DNA from: Zygaena filipendulae
Lineage: Eukaryota > Arthropoda > Insecta > Lepidoptera > Zygaenidae
NCBI GenBank assembly: GCA_907165275.2
Contig: OU015652.1
Location: 8,695,001-8,759,000, forward strand
DNA: 64,000 nucleotides
Direction: 5' to 3'
Shown: positions 11,630 through 23,600 of the stretch, piece after piece
Position numbering within the stretch: position 1 is the first letter of the stretch
Layout: each line of letters begins with the position of its first letter
The notes under the pieces: generated by a model
Database searches by the model: none
What the model was told of the DNA's origin: nothing
The model's input: only the letters and a program-made list of their open reading frames with translations
Position numbers and translations under genes: made by a program

Positions 11630-14600
11630 AGGTAGGTATAACACCAGCTAATTAACAGTGAAAGGCTCATCAAAATTGGTCAACCTATTTCAGAGATTCA
11701 TCTGCGTGACTGTTTTATCTGCACAAAACTGTTTTAAATTAATCCTGAGATTGTAATGAGCCAGTGAAAATTTTATTTAAATTTTATAAAACCGAAAAAT
11801 GCCTTAAAAACTATTTTTTATTTATGATTTTGAATTTTCGCACTGAAACGCTAGCCACCATGCTTTCAGCTCGTGACATCACTCGGATAGTAAACAATGC
11901 GATAGCAAAAGACACTGTATGTTCCGACATATTCTGTGACCATGTTCAGTGCTCTTGTGAGGAGAAATGCATTCCGGCATGTCATACCTTACAGTGGTTG
12001 CAGTGCATATCGGAACATATCCTAGATTGTTTACTATCCGAGTGATGTCATGAGAGTATGGCAAATGGCGTTGTATTTGTATTTGTTAGCAGGCTGGTTT
12101 CCGCAACTCGACATTTGAGCGCCTATTTTGCGTGTGGTGGGAATATTTCTATTCATGCCAACCCAGCTCCTGCAGGAAGCCCAGCAACTTCCTAATGTCA
12201 CTGAAGGCTTCCGGGAGCGACCTTGGTGTCCCTAGGTACTTAGCCCTGTATGGTGCCACTCCGTCGCATTCAAGCAACACATGAGCGGCAGTTTCTTCCG
12301 CCTCCATGCAAGCTCGCGCGTCCGCTTTTGGTATGACCGCTTTCGCCTGTCTGCAGTCGTTGAGCCTTGACCAGAGTCAGTTATGCTGCTGTTTAGTTCT
12401 CTGTCGCAGTTGCGTGCGGATCCAGCCGAACGGCAGGGGTGCTATGGGTTGTGGGTACTGTCGTATCCGAGCCCCTGCGGGCCAGCTCATTCGCCGCATC
12501 GTTCCCTTGAGAGTCACTATGGCCCTTTATCCATTGCAGGGTGATGTAGTTGTTGTTGTCACATACCCCTGTCAATGCTTGGTGACACTCGTATATAAGG
12601 CTCGAGGTAATTGTGTGATTCCCAAGAGCCTGCAATACTGACATGCTGTCTGAAAGGATGCGTATTGAGTGATTCTCGATCTTTCTCGCCGCAATTGCCT
12701 TTGCTGCCAAAATGATGCCCACACACTCAGCCCGAAAGAGGGTGTTGTTGGCACCCAATGGCATCGATATACTAATATTCAGGTTCTCCGAGAAGGTTCC
12801 GGAGCCGGTACCTGTGTTGGTTTTAGAGCCATCTGTGAAGATTCTAAGCTCCTTAAGATGGGGCTTCCACTACCTTCCACAGACAGCTGAATTTTGAATT
12901 TCTTGTCAAAGACATGTTGTATCGGAATCCTATCGTTCACCGCGCCAATGAGCGGTATATCCTCTGTGGCCTTATCAAGGATTTTCGTGTGAGGAACTCC
13001 GATGTTCCTCCAAAGATTGAGGGACCTCAGGCGAGCTGCCGACATAGCTGCCTTCTGCTGAATGAAGAGGTGTAGCGGAGGAAGACCCAGCATCAGTTCC
13101 AGAGCTGCTGTAGGAGTTGTTCTCATGCAGCCTGTTATCGCCATGCATGCCAATCGTTGGATGCGTTGCAGTTTGGTTACTGTTGTGGTTAGTTCGGTGC
13201 GTGGCAACCAGGTTACTACACCGTAGCTGATCGTTGGTCTCAATACCGTTGTGTAAAGCCATGAGGTAATCTTGGGGGATAATGCCCATTTCTCACCTAA
13301 CATTCTATGGCACTGCCAAAATACAATGCTGGTTTTGTTTAGTAATTATGCTCTATATGATTACTGCAGTTCAACTTGTTGTCAAGTTTAAGTCCCAAGT
13401 ACTTGATCTCAGTTGATAACTGTAGTTCTGTTGTGAACAGTCTAGGCAAGCTAAATGTGCCCAGATCTCGCTTATTAGTAAAGATTACTAGTTCTGTTTT
13501 CCTCGGATTTACCGACAGTTTATAATCTGTACACCAATATTCCACGAGTCGAAGCGCCGCATGTGTTATATCGCAGACCGTGCTGGCCAAATTACCTGTC
13601 ACTAAGATCGCGAGATCATCGGCGTACCCGATTGTGTATTAAGGGTTTACCACCATATTCCACAGGAGGGGCGAAAGTACTCCCCCTTGGGGGCAGCCCT
13701 TCACCGCTATCGTTCTCTGCGAACCTTATCACTCTCTTACTGAGCATGTTTACGATCCATTGCGCCATCACAGTGTTGCCGCCATGTTTCGATAGGGCGG
13801 CACTGATGCTGAAGAAATTGGTCCTGTCGAAGGCTCCCTCAATATCTATGAAGGTGCCTAGACAGATTGCTTTTTGTTGAATGGCTTCCTCAATTTTGGA
13901 TACAACCAAATGTAGGGCCGATTCTGTTGATTTACCTGAACTGTACGCGTGCTGGTTTCGGTGCAGTGGCAAGTTTTTGAGCGCCTTGTCCCTCAGTTCT
14001 CTGTCACATCCGCTCAAGAGTCTTGAGCAGGAAGGACGTGAGACTGATCGGTCTGAAGGATTTTGCGTCAGTATACTACTTTTACCTGGTTTTGGTATGA
14101 AGATTACCTTGACTTCGCGCCATTGCAATGGTACATATCTATAGGCTAGACATGCGCGCAGCAGTGGGGTCAGTACTTGGACCAGCTTCTCTCCCCCTAT
14201 TAAAGCAGAGCTGGGAAAATACCATCCATCCCCGCCGTCTTGAATGGGTGGAAGCTGTTGATGGCCCATTTGGTTTTATCGTGCGTGATGATCTGCTGAG
14301 CAGAGTACCAGCACAGCTGTGTTGGTTTCGTTTCTACGTCTTCCCAGTCGACTTGCTGTACTATACTGTCTCCTCGTGTGATCTGGTAAAGGTGTTATCA
14401 GATTTGCGCAGAGATCCAAGCCCATGATTAGATTGGTTCGATAGGATCTTCCTCACGCGGTTTGCTTTTTCATTCGTTGTAATGCCTTCACAGAAGCTAC
14501 GTCAAGCGGCCGTCTTTTAGTATCTTAGGCGTTTTTTGTACATGGCTTTAACGTCCCAATCTTCGTCTTCGTAACTATTCATTGCCCAGTTAAAGAGTTT

Positions 14601-17600
14601 CCTAACCCTTTTCCTGAGCCGTTCCAGCTGTGGACCCCACCAGGACTGGCCTTTACGGCTCACTTCCCGTGGGGTGGTTAGGGGGCATGCAGAATGGTAA
14701 CATTCCGTGATTGTTTTGGTGAGGTCTGTTACCTGTTTCTCGATCTGTTGGGTGTTTTCAATTGTCACGGGACTCGCGAGCCGACCCAGTCTGTCCTCCA
14801 CTTGCTTCGAGTAACAGACCCGGTCGGTCTTGCGGGGACAACTGCAGGGTTGCGGCTCCCGGGCAGTTATCTGGATGTTGAACCTAATCCATCTGTGGTC
14901 CGAGCATGACGCCTCATCGGACACGTAACAGTCGGAGATAAGGCTTGCTGCAATTTTCGTGGCCAGTGTGAGGTCTATGATTGTACTGCTTCGTCTGGTC
15001 ACAAAGGTTGGTTTGGCACCTTGGTTAATTATGTCTAGTGTTGTGGTAGAGAGATATTCTAAATAGTACATTGTTATCCTAGGGGTGAAAGTAACTTATT
15101 TAGTCCCGAGACGGGATTTGGCGCCCGAGCGTAGCGAATAGCCAATAGATCCCCTCGATTTATTGGCTCCCTCGCTACGCTAGGGCGCCAAATCCCGTCT
15201 CGGGACTAAATAAGTCTTTCTCCCGAGGATAATACTGTGCTTTTCATTACAAATGCAAGGAAAGTCAAAATATAAATAGGAACTAGCTTAAGAAAAATTG
15301 AGTGAATTTTATTTTGATTAATACCTACTTAAACTTTACGTTATTTCAATTTTACATCGCGCTGGCTGTATAGAAAGTTGGAACATGGTTCAATAGAAAT
15401 GTGAAAATAGACCTAGTTTTTTTTTTAATAATTTGACAGTTGTCAGTTGAAAGCGATTCTCCCTAGGGCTGAAAAGGGTTACTTTCAACCCGCTTCTCAA
15501 GCAACTTCAGATCTACTTTCCGAGTATGAGTAATGAAAAGTACTTTACCTCTGTTATTGGTTTCTTTGTTGCCCCACAGCGTGTGGTGGCAGTTGGAATC
15601 CGATGCGATGATAAGTTCCAGCCCGTCTGCCTCGCAGTACCCGACCAGCCTCGCCACGTCATGGGGTGGGGGTTCCTCATCCTCAGGCATGTAGATGCTG
15701 GCCAGCACCACCGGTCGGGCTGGAACTTGTGTTGTTGTGACCAGCACATAGATCTCTGGAACAGAAATCCGTTAGTGGTTGCACAGACACGTTATTGGTA
15801 GCGTAGATACACGCCCTAGGGCTTGTATTGACACTAGTTATTAGCTTACCTCCTAAATTGGAGAGGCCTTGAAAATTGCCTGACTTGCTGATCCACGGCT
15901 CCTGTATCAGCAGGATGGCAGTTTTGTCGACCTCCAGCCACTTCCGCACCGGAGCCGTGGCGGTTATGCTGTGGTGGAGGTTTGCTTGGAGCTAGATGAG
16001 AGGGACGCCATCTCGCGACTCCTTATCCCCCCTTCCAGGTTCAAGTCCTCCACTATCTCACGTCTCGGCAAATGGCGTTTTAGACATTTGGAAAACAGAT
16101 TAAAAAAGACGATTTTTAAAAATCAATTATAAAACGTACACGGCGTTTTTATGAATTAATATTGAAATTTCTCGTTTATTTTTTTTTCCAAATCCATCAT
16201 AAACATGCATTTTTATATTTTTTCTTACATGGCGTAAAATACCCTATTGCATATGAATTAATGGACACTATCACCTAACAAAATACTGTAATGAAAGGGA
16301 TCTCCAAAGCTTTAGAACTTTTGTTCATATGATATTGAGATTGCATTTTACTACTATTTCAGATATTTCCATACGTTGTGCGATCTGTACCACGGGATAA
16401 TGAAATGCTTAGTGCTTCGTTATCAAAACCCACTCAAGGAAGAAGAATTATCATGTGGTTAGCTGTAGCAGACTTATTAGCTTCTTTTGGTAATACTTGT
16501 TCTGATTTTCCTTAAGTGTTAACACATGTGGATCTAGAGAGGGGCAATTTTCTTAATTCTCCCCCTAACTCATGACCAGGTGCCCTTGGCATATTAATTT
16601 TCAGAGGCGTTTTTAGCCCATGTAGCGCCCGTGTGCAAGCCCCCTACCCCCTAGTACCTAAGCGCGAGCCACCTTAAATTTTCAAATTTTCAAAGGTTTA
16701 TTTCATGTTAATAAAAAGTTTATATTGTAAAAGCCGCTCTTGGCGCCGCGCGCCTTGCTTTGCTGTAATACGACAAAACAAAGGAAGAGTTCCAGATGCT
16801 ATACGAAATGTATCCAAAGCGGAGCTCTTTTTACGTTGGTCATTGAAAGTGCCGCGGTCGGCCAACGCGCGCCGAGTAGGGCTCCCCAAAGGACCATCTC
16901 CACGAGCGAGAGAATAGCGACAAGTCCGCGGTACTATCGTCGGGTAATTTCCACGAATAAGCGATTATTCCACCAGCGAGCGTAGGTAGGTACCTACCGT
17001 CGCAAGTCGTAAGGGCGGCGCCACAGTCACGGCGGCGGCCAGCAGGCCACAGCGCGCGCCGCTGATAGCTGTGGCCGACTTCTTATACTCTCTACCATTT
17101 GTTTTCGCCGCCGCCGCCGCCGCCGTACTCCTTGGCCACAGTTTTGGCGGCGGCGGTGGCTGCGGCGGCGCCCGGCCGCGGAAAAACAAATGGTGCATAA
17201 CATAAGAAGGTGGCCACAGCTATAAGCGGCGCGAGCTGTGGCCTACTTCTTATGTTGTCAACCATTTGTTTTGGCCGCTGCTGTTCGTCGCCATGACGCC
17301 ATTTTACTATAGTACGGGAGATACCGATGCTAATTCGGGAGACACTCGAGCGTCGTTGGGACCTATTGGGTTTTGAAGATTAGGAGATATAAACAAAATA
17401 AGGTTATATGATATTTTTTCATTCACCGGTGGGTTTAGCTTCTACAGGCTTTCAAAAATGTAAAAAAAAATAGTAAAATGGAAATACTCGAGCGCGTCAG
17501 ATATTGTAGTTTAGATACTCCAAGGTGTCTCTGATATCGAAAATATATTCATCTGCCCATTTGCGTGGTGGGGGTGGCCATCCGGAAGGGGAGAAAATGA

Positions 17601-20600
17601 AAAAAAAAACATTTACTCGAGCGCGTCAGATATTCAAAGGGGATGTTAAGTGAGCCTTAAAAATGCACCCCTTCGAAAATCTGCCGATTTGGAGGTGACG
17701 CAAGGTAGTAGCGAATTTTTGAAAATGCAAAAAAAAATCTCAATTTTGAAATACTCGAGCGTGTCAGATTATTTTACAGAAGGTTCAGCTTGCAGTCCAA
17801 GTTATGTTGGCTTAAAATCTGACAATAATTTTGAGGGATATTATTAATCTGACTGCTAGAAACAAAAATTATGATTTATTTTTAATTTTTTTTTATTTCT
17901 GATGTAAGTTTAATAACTTTATGAGCTATTTCTTGTTCACAAAAAACACTTTATATTTCTATGAAATATGTAAAAGCTCACAAAATATTATTCACAAAAC
18001 TAACTTTAAATCACAAACAAGCCATTTCGTTTTACATATAATAACATGAACGCGTTGTTTTGTGATGAGCTTTATTATATAATATATATATAATTACATT
18101 AAAGTGAAAGGTGAACCTATAGTTTGATGTAATACTTACCTTAACTTATTTTAATATGTATTTTAACCGACCAAAAAAAGTTATAATTCGACACGTTTAG
18201 CGCCGTGGTATACTGTGATGACGTTATGGCGACGGAAAGTAGTGTGAGGACGGTGCGAGAGAGTGAGAGATAGAGAAAAAGTAAAAGGGAAAGAAAGACA
18301 GAGATATGAATAGGTACATGTTTTACTGCAGCTGCTCGTTCGATTCGAAGACGATTTTTGTTTCTTCGGCTTATGAAAATCGGCAGATTATATTTTTCCC
18401 GCTATCCTTGAGTTATTTACTTTAAAATAAAAAACAAATCAACTGCGCTCGAGAATGTCGAAGTTACGTTTTTTTTTTGCAAGTTTGTGATCCTCTAACT
18501 TCTTTACGTCACGTTCAAATGGTCAGATTATTCATATACATACTTTTCACTATGTAATTAACCCACCATATCTTAATCTGACGCGCTCGAGTATTTCGAG
18601 TTATCGATTTTTTTTTACTAATCTGATCGGTTATTCTAGACGCACCCACCAGTGTAGAGGGCCTATATTTGGTGGAGGTACTCAACATGGTGCAAGGTAC
18701 CCCCCTTATGTTCATCTGACGCGCTTTAGCTAATCCACAAATCCCCTCTTGGCGGTCCGTACTACTACACAGCTCATCACAAAACAACGCGTTCATGTAA
18801 GACGCTCTGGCTTGTTTGTGCTTTAAACTTTTCTGAATAATATTTTGTGAGCTTTTACATATTACATATAAATATGAAGTGTTTTTTTGTGAACAAAAAA
18901 TAGCTCATAAAATTAATAAACTTACGTCAGAAATAAAAATAATCTTAAAAATAAATCATAATTTCTGTTTCTAGCAGTCAGATTAATAATATCCCTTAAT
19001 ATTATTGTCAGATTTTAAGCCAACATAACTTGGCATGCAAGCTGAACCTTCTGTAAAATAATCTGACACGCTCGAGTATTTCAAAATTGGGTTTTTTTTT
19101 TGCATTTTCAAAAATTCGCCACTACCTTGCGTCACCTCCAAATCGGCAGATTTTCGAAAAGGAGCATTTTTAGGGTTCACTTAACATCCCCTTTGAATAT
19201 CTGACGCGCTGGAGTAAATTTTTTTTTTTTCATTTTCTCCCCTTCCGGATGGCCACCCCCACACCACGCAAATCGGCAGATGAATATATTTTCGATATCA
19301 GAGACACCTTGGAGTATCTAAACTACAATATCTGACGCGCTCTAGTATTTCCATGTTACTATTTTTTTTTTTACATTTTTTAAAGCCTGTAGAAGCTAAA
19401 CCCACCGGTGAATGAAAAAACATCATATAACCTTATTTTGTTTATACCTCCTATTTCCTAATCTTCAAAACCCAATAGGTCCCAACGACGCTCGAGTGAA
19501 TCCCTATTTAGCATCAGTATCTCCCGTACTATAAGAGAGTGTATAAAAATACGTGGTACGACGATAACATCGCGCGCCGCGATTCTCTCGCTCTTGGAGT
19601 CGGTCCTCACGGAGCCCCGGGGACTCGGCATGCGTTGTCCGATCGCGGCACCTTCAATGACCAACGTAAAAAGAGCTCCGCTTTGCATACATTTCATATA
19701 GCATCTGGAGCGCTATTATTCGTCGAATTACAGCAAAGCAAGGCGCGCGGTACCAAGAGCGGCTTTTAAAATATAAACTATTTTTCAACATGAAATAACC
19801 TTTGGGACAATTTGTGGTAATTTGATGTGCTGTTACTTGTACTTTGTACCCATTCCATTTTGACCGCGCGCTGTCTAGAGGGTAGGGGGCGCTAGGGTAA
19901 TGTTTGCACACGAGTGCTACATGGGCTAAAGACGCCTCTGATTAATTATGGCACTGCCAGACAAAACTGACTAAAAATAAATGGTCAGCAATTTTGATCC
20001 TTTTTCTTATACCTACTTCATAAGTAAATAACTAAGATTGACAAAAAGTATTTAATTGCTCAAATGCATATTGTTTTACATGGATCCTCAGACGAAATAA
20101 AAACTCGACTTAACAATAACAAGGACGTCCTAGTCTTGTTGTAACGAGGCGGCCTCGTGGCTCGCCTTGTTACGATATCCTGCCTCATTTGTGTTATATT
20201 TGTTATTTAATAAAACAATTAATCATATTAATTGTCAAGCTTTATTTAAAACTTCTGAGACATTGATATTTTTATAGACTTCACAAAAGTGCCTCAGCTG
20301 TCATTGCTGCTCATAGACAAACAAGACCATAAATATTATAAATCATCTCCCCCTCTGCCAGGGATCATATTTTACAAATCTAATATGATCCTAGGTTTGA
20401 CCACCCTACCACTCCTTGTGGTTTTAAACTGATCTGAATTATTTTGAACCATTACAGGGCCATCAGTAGTGTGCGGTTTTATCACATCATCCGAAGAACT
20501 ACTATGTTGCTCATTTTTTTGTTCACCATTAGAATCATTATCTTCATCTACAAAGCTTGTACACTTATAAAACTTATTATTATTAGATGAAGACTTCCTG

Positions 20601-23600
20601 AGATGATGTGATGACCTACGCAGTAATTTGTCGTTTCCCTCTCTCTGTATCCAGTAAGATCTGGGTTTTGAAGTTTTCTTAACAACTGTTCCTTTAATCC
20701 AATATTTATCATTTTCAGTCTTATATACTATTTTGTCTCCTTTATCATATTCTACCTCTTTTCTTTTAATTACTTTATCCTTCCTGCTCTTTAACAATGA
20801 TTGCCTTAAAATAATCAATTTATGAATATTTGTACAAATTTTTGGCTGTAACATTTCAGCCTTAACAGGAATCATTGTTCTCACCATCCTACTGTTTAAT
20901 ATTTGTGACGGTGACACTTCCAACCCAACTAATGGAGTATTATTATAACACAAAATAAATTCTCTATAATCTACATTATCTTCTTTGGCTTTTTTTTAAA
21001 TACTTTTGCTTATATTAACTGCTTTTTCAGCCATTCCATTACTTTGAGGGTAATGGGGGCTGCTTGTGATCAGGCAAATAGATTTGAAATACTTTTGACA
21101 TTCAAATGAATTAAACGGATTATTATCTGCAATAATTTCGAGTGGGTAACCAAAACGTGTAAAAACCTCTTGAAACCCATCTATTACAGCTTTTGATGTT
21201 TTATTTTGCAAAGGTCTGAGTTCCAACCAGTGGGAAAAATAATCCACAATTACAAGAAAATATTTCTCACAGAATTCCAATATGTCAGTACCTAGTTTAC
21301 CATATCTCATGTTAGGAATTTTATGTTGTAATAATGGTTGTGGAGGGTTAGCTGGTAAAAATTTTTCACAAGTTCTACAGGCTTTCACAAAATCTGTTAC
21401 ATCTTTTGTTAACCCTGGCCAATAAAATAGTTGCCTGGCTTTCATCAAACATTTAGTTATTCCTGAATGACCTTCATGAACAAGCCTTAGTACATATTGC
21501 CTTAGTGATTTGGGAACAATAATTTTATTATTCAGAAAAGCAAACCCAGATTCGAAATAGATATTATCTCTAAGTTTATAATACTCTTTACATTCAGAAG
21601 GCATTTTTTTTTCTTCTGGCCAACCATTATAATAAAACTTATATAATAGATTTAAAACAGGATCATTATTAGTCTCTTTTCTAAAGATAGATTTTCTTTC
21701 AGTTGACATTGGTACATGAACTGATAATGTGTGAATCATACGCATATCTTGATCCTTTTCAGTCACCTTCAGACAATTTCGAGAAAGCATATCTGCAAAA
21801 TTAATTAACTTACCAGGGACATAGTACACATTGAGATTATACATATATAATTTTAATCTTAGACGTTTTAACCTAGGTGATCCTATTTTCTCTATATGTT
21901 TAGACATAATTGAAACTATGGGCTTATGATCTGATTGTACATCTACATCAGAACCATAAATATACCTATGAAACTTCTTAACTGCAAAGCATATAGCAAG
22001 TAATTCTTTTTCTGTCTGACTATAGTTAAGCTCTGTAGCATTCATGGTTCTAGATGCACATGCAACTAATTTTAGAACATTCTTATCATCTTTTTGGAAC
22101 AAGCAACAACCTAATCCACTTTTGGATGCATCACATTGAAGTATAATTTTTTTTTTTACATCAAATGGACACAAAGCAGGAGCTGTGCTAACTTTACATT
22201 TTAAATCTTCAAAAACTTTTTGATGAATTGGTAACCACATAAACAAATTATTTTTCTTTAAAAGTGTACAAAGTGGGGCCATCAAATTAGCCATTTCTGG
22301 TACATACCTTCGAACATAGTTAAATGCTCCTAAAATTTGTCTAAGTTCCTCTCTATCAGAGGGCGCCTTTAAATTCAACAGTGACTCAACTCTATCCTTG
22401 TCGACAGACATACCTTTATCACTAAAGACCTGTCCTACATATTTCACTTCAGGTTTCTTGTACTGTAATTTTTCTTTATTAAAAACCATTCCTAAACATT
22501 TGGCTTTTTCCATGACATTGGATAAAGCTCTGTCATGTTGCTCTTCAGTCTCACCCATCACTAAAATGTCATCAGCCCATATAATTACATTTTCCATCCC
22601 ACTAAAGTGATTTTCAAGCACATCTTGGAATAATTCAGGTGCATTCATCAACCCATACGGTAGGACAAGATACCTATATACACCAAATGGGGTGGCAAAG
22701 CAGCATTTCCATGAGGAGTCTTCCGAGAGACTTAGATGGTGAAACCCTTCAGAAAGGTCCAATACAGAAAAAAGTTTCTTTCCTTTTAATTTAAATGCTA
22801 AATCATCCAATGTGGGCAAATTTTTAGGTTTTTTTACTATATACTTGTTTAAATCAGAGGGATCAAGACACAATCTTACTTTACCATTTGGTTTTTCTAC
22901 AATAACTATTCTGTTGACAGATGCATTTTCGTTAATATTCTGAACTTTAATAATGGCATTTCTACATTGCAATCTATCCAATTCATCTTTTAACGGTTTA
23001 AGCATACAATTAGGTAGCCTAGATGCTGGATAACAGATTTGTTCAGTCATAGGTCTAGTAGGTATTTCTACAAGACCTGGTAGTTTACCTGTACCTTCAA
23101 AAACTTGGATATACTTTTCAATAAATTGTATTTTATCTTTAGGAGTCTTTACCAGGTGTACTCTTTTGACCAAATTTAAAGAAACACAACCCGGAAGACC
23201 CAGTAATGAAGTATTACTATTCACAATTACGAAGTTTTCAGAACACTCCCTATTCTTAAATTTACACATTAGATTGGCAATACCTAGTGGAATAATTTTC
23301 TCGCCTGAAAAGGACTCTAGCTTTAGCTTAGTTAGTGTCTCTTAACTTTAAGTTTAAATTTTTATTTATTTTTTTGAATATGTTGAGTGGCATAACACTG
23401 ACATCGGCACCTGTGTCAAGCTTGCATGCTACCTTAACACCTTCAATGATAATGGTCTCTAACCATTCTGCTTTGTTATCTTGCAAATTTACAGCACCAC
23501 AAAAGACACTTTCACTGGAGCTATCCAGGTCACACTTGACCTCACGCACTTTGCTTTTAGATACTTTACAACTAACAGCGAAATGATTCAACATCCCACA

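Larger units (their letters stand above)
12073..16066 (-). mobile_element. LINE with endonuclease, RT and RNase H, degenerate
   Basis: A 4-kb ORF2-only copy on the minus strand in GPR143 intron 1. It is flanked by GGCAAATGGCGTT at 12060-12072 and 16067-16079, a perfect 13-bp target duplication. Order from the 5' end: APE endonuclease (15949-14900), reverse transcriptase (14270-13340), connection region (13303-12779), RNase H (12764-12393), a cysteine/histidine tail (about 12390-12110), then a short CAAATA repeat tail. An APE-type endonuclease plus RNase H points to the I/LOA/R1-like groups rather than Jockey or RTE. The reading frame is broken many times and ORF1 is absent, so the copy is dead. 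A palindromic element interrupts the endonuclease. Confidence 0.88.

Noticed and set aside
12306..14427. Plus-strand frames opposite the LINE
   Set aside because: Shadows of the minus-strand ORF2.
17650..19180. Near-identical open frames in the two foldback arms (about 65 codons each)
   Set aside because: They match because the arms are reverse complements; they span the non-coding motif repeats and resemble no protein.
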